The notes under the pieces are model-generated. The model worked only from the letters and a program-made list of their open reading frames with translations. It made no database searches and was not told where the DNA came from. DNA of 30,832 nucleotides from Clostridiales bacterium (GTDB taxonomy: Bacteria > Bacillota > Clostridia > Oscillospirales > Oscillospiraceae), in contig SFFE01000014.1 in NCBI GenBank assembly GCA_004556965.1, forward strand, positions 1 to 30,832, given 5' to 3'. Each line of letters starts with the position of its first letter. The first letter of the stretch is position 1. Both the position numbers and the translations under genes were made by a program. Shown one piece after another: positions 1 through 8,155 of this stretch.

Positions 1-102
1 CGCGATCCGGACGCGCCGATCTTCAACTACTGCGACTACGGCATCGTCGGCGATATGGACGAGGTCTGCGACGCGATGCTCGAAGCGCTCAAAGCGAAAT
101 AA
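1..102 (+). CDS. etfA: Electron transfer flavoprotein alpha subunit, C-terminal end (partial)
   Basis: Only the last 33 codons are present; the gene enters from the left edge and ends with TAA at 100-102. The residues DPDAPIFNYCDYGIVGD followed by a short helix match the FAD-domain end of EtfA, where the conserved D-Y-G-I-V-G-D segment lies close to the FAD. EtfA pairs with EtfB to carry electrons, in clostridia usually to or from butyryl-CoA dehydrogenase (family knowledge). The butyryl-CoA:acetate-type CoA-transferase immediately beyond, convergent and sharing a terminator, fits a butyrate locus. Whether bcd and etfB lie upstream cannot be seen. Confidence 0.85.
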   Translation, partial: RDPDAPIFNYCDYGIVGDMDEVCDAMLEALKAK

Positions 103-112
103 AACATCAACC

Positions 113-151
113 AAAAAGACCTGTTTGCATTGTCTGCAAACAGGTCTTTTT
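113..151. terminator. Bidirectional terminator between etfA and the CoA-transferase gene
   Basis: Perfect 17-bp inverted repeat (113-129 with 135-151) around a 5-nt loop. The arms begin and end in A5/T5, so the stem reads as an intrinsic terminator on both strands. It lies 10 nt after the etfA stop and 11 nt after the stop of the convergent CoA-transferase gene. Confidence 0.9.
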
Positions 152-162
152 GATTGTTCCCT

Positions 163-1497
163 TCACCGCTTTTCGGAGCGGCGCCAGATGTGCTGCGCCT
201 CCGCCGCGCGGATCAGCTCCTCCCGGAACATCGGGTGCGCGATCGACACCAGAAGCTCCGCGCGCTCCCATGTGGAACGTCCGGCGAGATTCACTACTCC
301 GTACTCTGTGGCGATCAGGTGCGCCTGGCTGCGCGGAGAGGTGACGATGTCGCCCCGGAAGCTCGGCACGATGCGCGAATGCATCACGCCATCGCAATCC
401 GTGTGCGTGGAGGTCATGCAGATGAACGCCTTGCCGCCGCGCGCCATCGCCGCGCCCGTGAGAAAATCGAGCTGGCCGCCGGTGCCGCTGATCTGCCGCA
501 GGCCGGAGCTTTCAGACACGACCTGCCCATACAGGTCGGCGGAAATACAGCTGTTGATGGACACCATATTGTCGAGCTGCGCGATCACCTCCGGCGCGTT
601 GACGTAGGACAGCGGGCATGCCATAATGCCCGGATTTTCGTCCAGCCAGTCATACAGCCGCTGCGAGCCGAGTGCGATGCCGAGCACGCCTTTGCCCGGA
701 TAGATCGTCTTCCTGCGGTTTGTGAGCACGCCCGCCTCGTACATCTCCAGATAGGCGTCGGAGCACAGCTCCGTGTGCATGCCGAGATCGCGCAGACCGG
801 ACTGCGCCAGCAGCTTGCCGAGCGCGCCGGGCATGCCGCCGATACCGAGCTGCACCGTCGCACCGTCCACGATATACGGCAGGACGTGCTGCGCGATGGC
901 GGTGTCCTCCGCGCTCGGCGCGTGCTGCTGCATCTGCACCAGCGGGGCATGCTCGCCCTCGACGACCATGTCCACGTCCGAAATGTGGATCACCTCGTCA
1001 AACCCGCCGCACAGGCGCGGCAGATGCTCATTGACCTCCAGAATGACCACATCCGCCTTGTCCAGAATGCCTTTTGCCGCGCCTGTGGAGGTGGAGAGGT
1101 TGAAATATCCGTGCCGATCCATGGGCGTCACGGCGAGCATAGCGACGTTCACAGTGAGAAAGTGCTTGTAATACTCCGCCATGTTGCGGAAAATCATGGG
1201 AATATAGTAGCACAGGCCGCGGTCGCACAGGCGGCGCTCATACGCCGAGCAGTGCCACGAATGATACGTGAAATGCGCCTGCTCCCGGTCGCACTCCACG
1301 ATCTGCAGCGGGCCAAACAGCAGATTGCCGCGAACCTTGACGTCTGTCAGTTCCTCCCGCCGTGCGGCCAGCGCCGCGTCCAGCAGCGCCGGCATGCCCA
1401 GCGCCGTGCCGTAATCCACCCAGTCGCCGCTTTTGATTACCTGCACCGCCTGCTCCGGCGTGCGCAGCTTGCTGCGGTATTCAGCCAAATAGTCCAT
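163..1497 (-). CDS. Butyryl-CoA:acetate CoA-transferase-like protein (acetyl-CoA hydrolase/transferase family)
   Basis: 444 aa, the usual length for the But/4-hydroxybutyrate CoA-transferase family, which moves CoA between acyl-CoA and acetate through a glutamyl-CoA intermediate. Visible marks: N-terminal SGDWVDYG, the EVNEHLPR segment, glycine-rich QLGIGGMPGALG near residue 220, and MHTE-L-CSDA, whose Glu (about 243) sits where the catalytic Glu is found. SGTGGQLDF, a CoA-loop signature, follows near residue 340. I chose ATG 1497 because AAGGAG lies 7 nt upstream; a TTG at 1518 would overlap the asparaginase gene and lacks a site. It is the last gene of a three-gene operon. Neighbouring etfA favours the butyrate-forming role, but propionyl or 4-hydroxybutyryl specificity is not excluded. 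Confidence 0.85.
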   Translation of the reverse strand: MDYLAEYRSKLRTPEQAVQVIKSGDWVDYGTALGMPALLDAALAARREELTDVKVRGNLLFGPLQIVECDREQAHFTYHSWHCSAYERRLCDRGLCYYIPMIFRNMAEYYKHFLTVNVAMLAVTPMDRHGYFNLSTSTGAAKGILDKADVVILEVNEHLPRLCGGFDEVIHISDVDMVVEGEHAPLVQMQQHAPSAEDTAIAQHVLPYIVDGATVQLGIGGMPGALGKLLAQSGLRDLGMHTELCSDAYLEMYEAGVLTNRRKTIYPGKGVLGIALGSQRLYDWLDENPGIMACPLSYVNAPEVIAQLDNMVSINSCISADLYGQVVSESSGLRQISGTGGQLDFLTGAAMARGGKAFICMTSTHTDCDGVMHSRIVPSFRGDIVTSPRSQAHLIATEYGVVNLAGRSTWERAELLVSIAHPMFREELIRAAEAQHIWRRSEKR

Positions 1498-1514
1498 AGC
1501 GATTCTCCTTCGCG

Positions 1515-2507
1515 TCAATAGATCTGATCCTTCTGCACCGGCATTTCAAACAGGCGGCGGATCTCCGCGCTGTCCTGCGTCTGACCAAGGATCCACATCA
1601 GCTTGGTCACGACCGCCTCCGAGGTCATGCCGTAGGCTTCAAGCAGCCCCATCTCCTTTTTTGCGCGCTGGCCGACCTGATAAACCTCCATGTCGCTGCC
1701 CTCGTGCGGCACCTGCGTCGTCATCACGATGACGCGGCCGGAGCCAATCCAGTCACGCACGGCGTGATAGAAGCTCTCGTCGCCATAGCACGGCAGCCCG
1801 CCGACGCCAAAGCTCTCGATCACGAGCGCCTTGTAGTGCTGTTTTAAATAAGAGAAAATGCCGGCGTCCGTGCCGGGGATCAGCTTCAGCACAAACACGC
1901 CGGGGTCCATCGCGTCGTAAAACCGGACCGGCCCCGCCGCGCGCTCCTGCAGGTAGTACACGAGCTTCTGGTTGCGGATGATCGCCGTCTCCGGATAGTC
2001 GATGCTGGAAAAGGCGTTGTAGCTCTTGGTGCGTGTTTTGCGGGCGCGGGTGCCAAGGATCACCTTGTGATCGAACACGATGTGCACGCCGCAGGCGCCG
2101 TCGTCCGATGCATATAGGAACGCATCGCGCAGGTTTTCGCGCGCATCCGTGTCCGTATTAAAGATGGACTTCTGCGAGCCGGTGATCACCACTGGCTTGG
2201 CATTGTCCTGAATGAGGTACGACAGCGCAGCCGCCGTGTAGGCCATGGTGTCCGTTCCATGCGTGAGCACGAAGCCGTCGTAAGCGTCATAGTTTTGCCG
2301 GACACACCCGGCCATCGCCAGCCAGTGGCGGCTGTTGATATTCGTGCTGTCCAGATTCATGAGCTGCACGGTATCCACCCGGCACAGCTCCGACAGGGCG
2401 GGCACCTGCTGCAACAGCTCATCCGACGTGATCTGCGGCGCCAGGCCGGCTCCCGTCTCTCTGGACGCGATCGTGCCGCCCGTGGCGATCATCAGGATGT
2501 TTTTCAT
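1515..2507 (-). CDS. ansA: Type I L-asparaginase
   Basis: 330 aa, full length for the AnsA (type I, cytoplasmic) family, which hydrolyses L-asparagine to aspartate and ammonia. The N-terminal ATGGTIAS carries the first catalytic Thr (residue 12). HGTDT at 83-87 carries the second Thr and Asp of the triad, and a Lys in the KTRTKSYNAF region near residue 160 can supply the third member. No signal peptide is present, consistent with type I. The ATG overlaps the stop of the upstream flavodoxin/ferredoxin gene as ATGA, so translation is probably coupled; the CoA-transferase follows 17 nt downstream. With the nearby gamma-glutamyltransferase it points to amino-acid fermentation. A glutaminase side activity is possible. 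Confidence 0.9.
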   Translation of the reverse strand: MKNILMIATGGTIASRETGAGLAPQITSDELLQQVPALSELCRVDTVQLMNLDSTNINSRHWLAMAGCVRQNYDAYDGFVLTHGTDTMAYTAAALSYLIQDNAKPVVITGSQKSIFNTDTDARENLRDAFLYASDDGACGVHIVFDHKVILGTRARKTRTKSYNAFSSIDYPETAIIRNQKLVYYLQERAAGPVRFYDAMDPGVFVLKLIPGTDAGIFSYLKQHYKALVIESFGVGGLPCYGDESFYHAVRDWIGSGRVIVMTTQVPHEGSDMEVYQVGQRAKKEMGLLEAYGMTSEAVVTKLMWILGQTQDSAEIRRLFEMPVQKDQIY

Positions 2508-3271
2508 GCGTTTCTTCCTTCTTCATAGTGTGGGCATTGATAACGCGGCTTGTCGAGGCTCTTTCGGCCGTATTCGATGGCAGCGGTGGGACAGCCGCAG
2601 ATGCAGGCCATGCAGTGCGTGCACGCGCCGGTCCAGACGGGCCGGTCGTTTTTCAGCGCAATGCCGGTCACTGGGCAGCTTGCGGCGCACTTGCCGCAGC
2701 CGATGCAGGCGTCCGAAACAGTGAACGCTTTGGAGCTGATGCAAACGGCATAGAACACCGGGTTTACGACGGTGGATTTGACGCGGTCGATCAGTCCGGC
2801 TTTGTGGTGCGGCAGCGTCTGCCCCGCGCGCAGAAACGCAGCCGCCTGCGCAAGCGTCTTGTCCGCGCTGGCGCGGATCTCCGCCGACTCCGTCTCGCCG
2901 GGGACATAGAACATCGCTACGTAGTTTTCCGGCATAACGACCTCCTGCACGCCGCGAAACACGAAGCCCGTTTCGGCGCACAGCTTTTGCAGGTACGCCC
3001 CGGCATTCCCGATCTCGCTGCCGCAGGTCATCACAAAATACGCCTCCCGGCTGCCGGAAAACGTTCCTCGTTCTATAAATTCCCGGAAAATGCGCGGAAT
3101 GCGCCAGCCATAGGTCGGGCTGACGAAAACCCACGGTTTTTCCGAAGTCAACGCAGCGGCCGTTCCACTCTGAATGTACGGCACAGCGTCCATCATCTCG
3201 TCGCCGGTTGCCGATGCGAGATACTCCGCCGCATAGCGGCTGTTGCCGGTGCCGGTATAATAAACAATCAT
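2504..3271 (-). CDS. EFR1-type flavodoxin fused to two [4Fe-4S] clusters
   Basis: 255 aa. Residues 1-150 form a flavodoxin-like domain: MIVYYTGTGNSRYAAEYLA is the FMN phosphate loop (T-G-T-G-N-S), followed by SPTYGWRIPR and MTCGSEIGNAG. The C-terminal part has two bacterial-ferredoxin motifs, C189-x2-C192-x2-C195-x3-C199-P and C217-x2-C220-x2-C223-x3-C227-P. This is the EFR1 architecture, an electron carrier whose partners are generally unknown. I chose ATG 3271 because the flavodoxin fold begins there and GGAG/GAGG sequences precede it; a longer frame to 3394 has no such site and would cover the promoter. It is first in an operon with ansA (ATGA overlap) and the CoA-transferase gene. Confidence 0.85.
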   Translation of the reverse strand: MIVYYTGTGNSRYAAEYLASATGDEMMDAVPYIQSGTAAALTSEKPWVFVSPTYGWRIPRIFREFIERGTFSGSREAYFVMTCGSEIGNAGAYLQKLCAETGFVFRGVQEVVMPENYVAMFYVPGETESAEIRASADKTLAQAAAFLRAGQTLPHHKAGLIDRVKSTVVNPVFYAVCISSKAFTVSDACIGCGKCAASCPVTGIALKNDRPVWTGACTHCMACICGCPTAAIEYGRKSLDKPRYQCPHYEEGRNA

Positions 3272-3302
3272 AATCCTCACTCCAAGAATCGTATCTGCCG
3301 CC

Positions 3303-3311
3303 AGTATACCA
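3303..3311 (-). promoter_or_regulatory. Extended -10 promoter of the flavodoxin-ansA-CoA-transferase operon
   Basis: On the minus strand TGG-TATACT reads as an extended -10 element (TATACT at 3303-3308). It would start transcription near 3296, giving a leader of about 25 nt to ATG 3271. No good -35 is visible, as is normal for extended -10 promoters. Confidence 0.5.
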
Positions 3312-3332
3312 TATCTACCGCGCATTTGGTAC

Positions 3333-3362
3333 TTGTTTCTTTGCCATAGCCTGTGGTATCGT
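3333..3362 (+). promoter_or_regulatory. Candidate promoter of the radical SAM-ggt operon
   Basis: TTGTTT at 3333-3338, an 18-nt spacer and TATCGT at 3357-3362, preceded by TG (extended -10). It lies 30 nt before ATG 3393 and points away from the divergent promoter at 3303-3311. The match to consensus is moderate. Confidence 0.4.
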
Positions 3363-3392
3363 GTAAGAAAGTGTTGGAGAGGAGGCCGCGAC

Positions 3393-4262
3393 ATGCATTA
3401 CAAAGACGCAAAATCCATTCTCTCCGCCACCAACGGCATGAATCTCTACCGCGGCTGCACACACGGGTGCATCTACTGCGACTCACGCAGCGCGTGCTAC
3501 CAGATGGAGCACGACTTTGAGGACGTGGAGGTCAAGCGCAACGCGCCGGAGCTGCTGGAGGACGCCCTGCGCCGCAAACGCAGCCGTTGCATGATCGGCA
3601 CTGGTTCGATGTGCGACCCCTACCTGCCGCTGGAGCGCACCGAGCGCCTGACCCGGCGCTGTCTGGAGCTGATCGACCGGTACGGCTTCGGCGTGTCGCT
3701 GCTGACGAAGTCTGATCTCGTGCTGCGCGATCTGGACGTGCTGCAAAGCATCCAAGCGAAAGCCAAGGCCGTTGTGGGCATGACGCTCACGACCAGCGAC
3801 GAGGATTTGTGCCGCATTGTGGAGCCGAACGTCTGCACCACGCGGCGGCGCGTTGAAGTGCTGCGCACGATGCGCAACGCGGGCATCCCGATCGTCGTGT
3901 GGCTGTGCCCGCTGCTGCCCTTCATTAACGACACGGAGGAAAACCTGCGCGGGATTCTGGATGCCTGCTTCGACGCCGGCGTAACCGGTATTCTCCAGTT
4001 CGGCATGGGCGTCACGCTGCGCGCCGGTGACCGCGAATATTTCTATCAAAAGCTCGACGAACAGTTTCCCGGCCTGAAGCAGCGGTACATCCGCACGTTC
4101 GGCGACCGGTATCAGTGCCCAAGCCCGAACGAAAACCGCCTCATGCACATCTTTCAGGCAGAATGCCGCGCCCACCGCGTGCTTTACCGGCAGGCGGATG
4201 TCTGGCGCTATCTCACCACCTTTGAGGATAAGCTCGGCGGCGAACAGCTGAGTCTGTTTTGA
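3393..4262 (+). CDS. SPL-family radical SAM protein
   Basis: 289 aa. GCTHGCIYCD gives the radical SAM C-x3-C-x2-C motif (C22, C26, C29) that holds the [4Fe-4S] cluster for cleaving S-adenosylmethionine. The following layout (GTGSMCDPY, LLTKSDLVLRD, MTLTTSDED near residues 65-140) resembles the spore photoproduct lyase-like/Rv2578c group. Most members of that group are uncharacterised and are not proven photoproduct repair enzymes. ATG 3393 is preceded by GAGAGGAGG 7-8 nt upstream. It is the first gene of a pair with the gamma-glutamyltransferase (13-nt gap). The family is clear; the substrate is unknown. Confidence 0.85.
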   Translation: MHYKDAKSILSATNGMNLYRGCTHGCIYCDSRSACYQMEHDFEDVEVKRNAPELLEDALRRKRSRCMIGTGSMCDPYLPLERTERLTRRCLELIDRYGFGVSLLTKSDLVLRDLDVLQSIQAKAKAVVGMTLTTSDEDLCRIVEPNVCTTRRRVEVLRTMRNAGIPIVVWLCPLLPFINDTEENLRGILDACFDAGVTGILQFGMGVTLRAGDREYFYQKLDEQFPGLKQRYIRTFGDRYQCPSPNENRLMHIFQAECRAHRVLYRQADVWRYLTTFEDKLGGEQLSLF

Positions 4263-4275
4263 GGAGAACCTTGAT

Positions 4276-5886
4276 ATGCTTTCATTTGATCCATTGTCTT
4301 ATCCCTATCCGTCCCGGCGCGATCTGGTCTACGCCGCGCGCGGGATGGTGGCGTCGTCCCACCCGCTCGCAACCGAGGCCGGCATGCACATTCTCCGCAG
4401 CGGCGGCAACGCCGTGGACGCAGCGCTCGCCGTGGCAGCGGCGCTGACGGTGCTCGACCCGGCCAACTGCGGCCCGGGCGGAGACTGCTTCGCCCTCGTG
4501 CAGCAGCGCGGCGCGCCGCTTGTCGGTCTCAACGCCAGTGGCTTTTCCCCCGCGCTGCTCGATAAGGCAGCAGTCACATCGCGTGGCTTCAACACCATTC
4601 CGTTTGACGGCTGGCTTCCGGTGACCGTGCCGGGCGCGCCCGCCGCGTGGTGCGCGCTGAGCCGCCGCTTCGGCTCCCTGCCGCTCCCGGAGGTGTTTGC
4701 CCCAGCCATCGAATTGGCGGAGGGCTACGCGCTCTCGCCGGACAACGCTGACGTGCTGAATCTCAACACGGCGGAGATTGCCCAACTCGTGCCACAATAT
4801 CCGGAGCTGGACGCATGGTTTTCGCTGTTCAACCCCGAACACAAAACTTTCCGTGCAGGCGAACGCTATGCTCTGCCCGATCTAGGCCTCACGCTGCAGG
4901 CCATCGCCCAGACAGACGGCGAGACATATTACCGCGGCGCGCTGGCAGAGAAGATCGGTACCTACAGCGCCGTTGCCGGCGGCCTGCTGCGGCAGGACGA
5001 TCTGGCAACCTATCAGCCACGCTGGGTCACGCCCGTACACACACGCTACCGCGGGTACGACGTGTGGGAGCTGCCCCCGAACGGGCAGGGGCTTACGGCG
5101 CTGATGGCGCTGAACATTCTGGAATACTTCCAGTTCACCGGTCGGGACGATCCGCAGACGCTGCATTTACAGATGGAGGCGATCAAACTCGCCTTCTCCG
5201 ATGCGCTGCACGAGATCGCAGACCCTGCCTGTATGCACCGCACGATAGACGGGCTGCTGTCCAAAGACTATGCCAAGGAGCGCAGCAGTCTGATTACATC
5301 CAACGCGCAAATCTATGCGCCGGGGCGTCCGATTGGGTCGGACACCGTGTATTTCTGCACGACAGACGCCGAGGGAAATATGGTCTCCATGATCCAGAGC
5401 CTGTACCGAAACTTTGGCTCCCGCGTCGTCGTGCCCGGCACCGGTATCTGCCTGCAGGACCGCGGCGCGTGCTTTTCCATGCAGGACGGCCACGTCAATC
5501 AGGTCGCGCCGCGCAAATATCCGTACCACACGATTATCCCCGGATTCCTCACAAAGGACGGCGCGCCAATCGGCCCGTTCGGCATCATGGGCGGGTACAT
5601 GCAGCCGCAGGCGCATGTGCAGTTTCTGATGAATCTGCTGGACTTCGGGCTGAATCCGCAATCCGCGCTGGATGCGCCGCGCTTCTGCTGGCAGGAGGGG
5701 CTGACGTTCTTTCTGGAGTCTGCCTTTTCCCCGAAAACAGTCGCGGCGCTGCGCGCACGCGGGCACGACATCCGTGTGGTGGACGACCGCACCTACGGCC
5801 GCGGCCAGGCCATCTTCCGCACGGCGGACGGTACGCTCTGCGGCGCAACCGAGCCGCGTGCAGATGGCTGCGTACTGGGTTATTAA
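4276..5886 (+). CDS. ggt: Gamma-glutamyltransferase family protein, cytoplasmic type
   Basis: 536 aa. An N-terminal-nucleophile hydrolase of the GGT family, which hydrolyses or transfers gamma-glutamyl groups, for example from glutathione. Family marks are HILRSGGNAVDAALA (38-52), NCGPGGDCFALV (64-75), ELPPNGQG near 265-272 and SDTVYFCTTDAEGN, where T357 is the predicted autocleavage point and nucleophile. This gives an approximately 356-aa large and 180-aa small subunit. IMGGYMQPQAHVQ near the C-terminus is also typical. There is no signal peptide, unlike secreted GGT, so it is closer to the YwrD type. GAGGAG lies 9 nt before the ATG. Cotranscribed with the radical SAM gene and closed by a strong terminator. 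Confidence 0.88.
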   Translation: MLSFDPLSYPYPSRRDLVYAARGMVASSHPLATEAGMHILRSGGNAVDAALAVAAALTVLDPANCGPGGDCFALVQQRGAPLVGLNASGFSPALLDKAAVTSRGFNTIPFDGWLPVTVPGAPAAWCALSRRFGSLPLPEVFAPAIELAEGYALSPDNADVLNLNTAEIAQLVPQYPELDAWFSLFNPEHKTFRAGERYALPDLGLTLQAIAQTDGETYYRGALAEKIGTYSAVAGGLLRQDDLATYQPRWVTPVHTRYRGYDVWELPPNGQGLTALMALNILEYFQFTGRDDPQTLHLQMEAIKLAFSDALHEIADPACMHRTIDGLLSKDYAKERSSLITSNAQIYAPGRPIGSDTVYFCTTDAEGNMVSMIQSLYRNFGSRVVVPGTGICLQDRGACFSMQDGHVNQVAPRKYPYHTIIPGFLTKDGAPIGPFGIMGGYMQPQAHVQFLMNLLDFGLNPQSALDAPRFCWQEGLTFFLESAFSPKTVAALRARGHDIRVVDDRTYGRGQAIFRTADGTLCGATEPRADGCVLGY

Positions 5887-5903
5887 AAATCTCCGGCAAC
5901 CGA

Positions 5904-5941
5904 AAAACGGTCCCGGCACAAGATTGTGCCGGGACCGTTTT
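5904..5941. terminator. Bidirectional terminator between ggt and the anti-sigma gene
   Basis: Perfect 17-bp stem (5904-5920 with 5925-5941) with a 4-nt loop. T tracts leave the stem on both strands (TTTT on plus, TTTTT on minus). It serves the convergent ggt and anti-sigma genes. Confidence 0.9.
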
Positions 5942-6013
5942 GTATCATCGGCGCCCTTTACGCATGCGCAACCGGCAGCCCGATCTGCTGCATTTCCGGG
6001 GCAAACCAGCCTG

Positions 6014-7267
6014 TCAGAAGAGATCGTCTGTGCGCGCATCGACATAGAACGAATGTTTCTGCCCGTCCAGTTCGAAGGTAACCCGGTAGACCGGCCTGCC
6101 GTCGATCCACAGCAGTTCCACATTTGTATTTTCCGCTTCCGTCATCGCGCGGTGGACGAACGCCAAGGCTCGCTCCAGCGCCGCTTCCGGGCCGATGAGG
6201 CCTTGCGTGCTCTCCGGCTGCTGCGCGGACGGAGACGACGCTCCGCTCTGCTCCGGATCCGGATCCGTCTGCTCGCCCTCACCGGTTTGAACCACATCCA
6301 TCACCGCTCCGCCTTTGGCGGAGATCGTATACCGGTACGACTGCGTTTCATCTCCAAAGCACACGATGTAGACCAGTTCCCCGTCCCTGCCGTCCGGCGT
6401 GGCCGTGGCTTCCGGCGCGTCTGTTCCGGACAGGCCGGCGTTTGCCAGCGCGATCCGGATAGCATCCGCACGGTCACAATAGCCGACGCGGTTCACAGTG
6501 CCAAACACGCTGGTGTTTTGAAGCGTGACGCTCTCGGAGTCCGCAAGATACAGCAGTTCCCGGATCGACAGCGTGCTCAGCCGCTCGGCGGAGCTGCCCT
6601 CGATCTGCGCCACCAGCGCCTCCGCCAGCGCAGCCTTGCCCACGGAGACATGCAGCGTCTCCGCCACGGACTGCAGGTCATTTTCCCCGGAAATCTGCTG
6701 GCACAGCACAGCAGGCTGAAACAGCTTCTCCTTCGTGGTCTCCCCGACCGAAGCGACCACGCGTTTGCATAGTGCTTCCGCACGCCCGGCGGCCGCGTTT
6801 TCCACAGAGACCAGCATGGCGTTCTCCGTGCCGCTCAGATAGTCGTTTTCCATCAGCAGCGCCGTCAGCTTTTCCAGTGCGCTGCGCAGCCGCATTCCAG
6901 TCAGATCGACGCCGTCGAGCAGCGCTTGCGCGTCCTCGTTGCCCGGCGTCACTTCCTTTACGCGGTTGAAGCGGTTGACCGTCAGCGAGACACTGGGGTT
7001 CACGTCGACGGTAACGATGCAGCGCGACGCATCCATCGCGCGGTAACCCAAAATACCGCCCAGCAGCAGCACAAACACGGCGGCCGCCGCCAGAAGCCGC
7101 GGCATACTGCGGCGCGGACGCGGCGCCTCGGCGGGGCGCGGCTGCACTTCAGCCGGACGCGGCGCGCGCTCGCTCTCTTCACATGTGCGCAGCAGATCGT
7201 CCAGTCGGTTCGGCGCCATATCCGACAGTTCCTCTGTCAGTCTCTTTTTCAATTCATCGGCTCTCAT
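6014..7267 (-). CDS. RsgI-like membrane anti-sigma factor with two PepSY domains
   Basis: 417 aa. The N-terminal 55 residues are cytoplasmic and would bind the sigma factor. One membrane helix follows (about 57-77, LLAAAAVFVLLLGGILGY). Outside it comes the RsgI-type extracytoplasmic motif DVNPSVSLTVNRFNRV (about 88-103), then a helical region. Two PepSY-like units follow, near 265-325 (DAIRIALANAGL...YRYTISAKGG) and 350-417 (AALERALAFVHRAM...YRVTFELDGQ). An acidic/Ser-Gln linker separates them. The ATG overlaps the sigma-factor stop as ATGA, which ties expression to its partner. PepSY domains are often inhibitory or sensory; what this one senses is unknown. Confidence 0.82.
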   Translation of the reverse strand: MRADELKKRLTEELSDMAPNRLDDLLRTCEESERAPRPAEVQPRPAEAPRPRRSMPRLLAAAAVFVLLLGGILGYRAMDASRCIVTVDVNPSVSLTVNRFNRVKEVTPGNEDAQALLDGVDLTGMRLRSALEKLTALLMENDYLSGTENAMLVSVENAAAGRAEALCKRVVASVGETTKEKLFQPAVLCQQISGENDLQSVAETLHVSVGKAALAEALVAQIEGSSAERLSTLSIRELLYLADSESVTLQNTSVFGTVNRVGYCDRADAIRIALANAGLSGTDAPEATATPDGRDGELVYIVCFGDETQSYRYTISAKGGAVMDVVQTGEGEQTDPDPEQSGASSPSAQQPESTQGLIGPEAALERALAFVHRAMTEAENTNVELLWIDGRPVYRVTFELDGQKHSFYVDARTDDLF

Positions 7268-7812
7268 GGTTGCTCTCTCACCAACTTTTCCAGCTTTTTG
7301 AGGGAACGATTGTATTTGTTCAATACGGTAGACAGCGGCAACTCCAGCAGCGCCGCGATCTCCCGGTGCTTCAGTCCGGCCACAACATGCAGCACGACGA
7401 TCTGCCGTTCCTCCTGCGACAGCTTCGCCAGCACCGCGCGGGTGACGATTTTGTTCTCACAGGCCAGATATTGATCCAGCGGGTCGGCGGGGTCGGGATT
7501 GTCGTCGATCCAGCTTCGCAGCCGCTGATCCTCGCGCAGGCGCGCCAGCGACAGATTCTTTGCAATGCCCAGAATCCACGGCAGCGGGCTTTTGCCGCGC
7601 GGAACATAGGTCGGCGCAGACTTCCAGACCTGCAAAAACGTCTCCTGCATGACATCCTCCGCCGCGTGCAGATCCCGCAGCATGGAGAGCGCAAAACTGT
7701 ACACCGCGTTTTTCGTCTGCAAATACAGCTCGGAAAGCGCGGCTTTATCGCCGTCTGCAATTTTCAGAATGATGGTTTCGTCTGTAACCGGGTATGTGCC
7801 GTTACCGTTCAT
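7264..7812 (-). CDS. ECF-type RNA polymerase sigma factor
   Basis: 182 aa, the usual length for an extracytoplasmic-function sigma factor. Region 2 is at about 20-85 (ALSELYLQTKNAVYSFALSM, AAEDVMQETFLQVW for -10 recognition). Region 4 is at about 127-176 (LSQEERQIVVLHVVAGLKHREIA, a helix-turn-helix that reads the -35). The anti-sigma gene is directly downstream with a 4-nt overlap. GGAG sits 10 nt before ATG 7812. Its promoter at 7949-7977 looks like a housekeeping sigma-A site, so positive autoregulation is not obvious. I see no second clear copy of a shared ECF promoter in the window, so its targets are unknown. Confidence 0.9.
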   Translation of the reverse strand: MNGNGTYPVTDETIILKIADGDKAALSELYLQTKNAVYSFALSMLRDLHAAEDVMQETFLQVWKSAPTYVPRGKSPLPWILGIAKNLSLARLREDQRLRSWIDDNPDPADPLDQYLACENKIVTRAVLAKLSQEERQIVVLHVVAGLKHREIAALLELPLSTVLNKYNRSLKKLEKLVREQP

Positions 7813-7948
7813 GAGAGGGTCACTCCGTCCGTTTTAGACTGCGCCGGATGCGGGGCGTTTCATCCCCCCCGCATGTGCTAACCATAGCGGCAGCCTATTA
7901 GAACAGTTTTAATGGCAGACTATGTTAAATAAACCAGCCCGCGTTTTT

Positions 7949-7977
7949 ATCATAGCACCTCTCGTTCAATATTGCAA
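7949..7977 (-). promoter_or_regulatory. Sigma-A-type promoter of the ECF sigma/anti-sigma operon
   Basis: On the minus strand: TTGCAA (7972-7977), 17-nt spacer, TATGAT (7949-7954). The start would fall near 7942, leaving a leader of about 130 nt before ATG 7812. The surrounding 7880-8100 stretch is clearly more AT-rich than its flanks. Confidence 0.6.
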
Positions 7978-8081
7978 AAACTTTTGTAAAATATCGCAAA
8001 GTTCTCTCATAAAAAATTAATTTTTATTTTTTGAGATATTTTGCAGATTAAATAACAATATAGAACAGAGTTCCGCGTTCA

Positions 8082-8114
8082 AAACCCTTCGGTTTTGCAA
8101 CATTGTGTTGAATA
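8082..8114 (+). other. Two small hairpins in the leader of the acyl-CoA ligase gene
   Basis: CAAAACC-CTTC-GGTTTTG is followed at once by CAACA-TTG-TGTTG, about 40-75 nt upstream of ATG 8156. Neither is followed by a T tract before the gene, so this is not a terminator. It may be a leader structure or chance. The remainder of the 340-nt gap 7813-8155 holds the divergent sigma promoter; I see no clear promoter for the plus-strand ligase. Confidence 0.35.
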
Positions 8115-8155
8115 ACTGCGGTGCAATTTATGAAAAGCTGAGGGAGGAAATTCTG

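Noticed and set aside
154..1521. Long open frame (about 455 codons) antisense to the CoA-transferase gene
   Set aside because: It mirrors a well-conserved gene, has Arg/Ala/His-rich low-information residues typical of antisense frames in GC-rich DNA, and lacks a ribosome binding site.
7813..8155. Riboswitch in the leader of the acyl-CoA ligase gene
   Set aside because: Only two small hairpins are visible; no conserved riboswitch core or terminator/antiterminator pair could be read.
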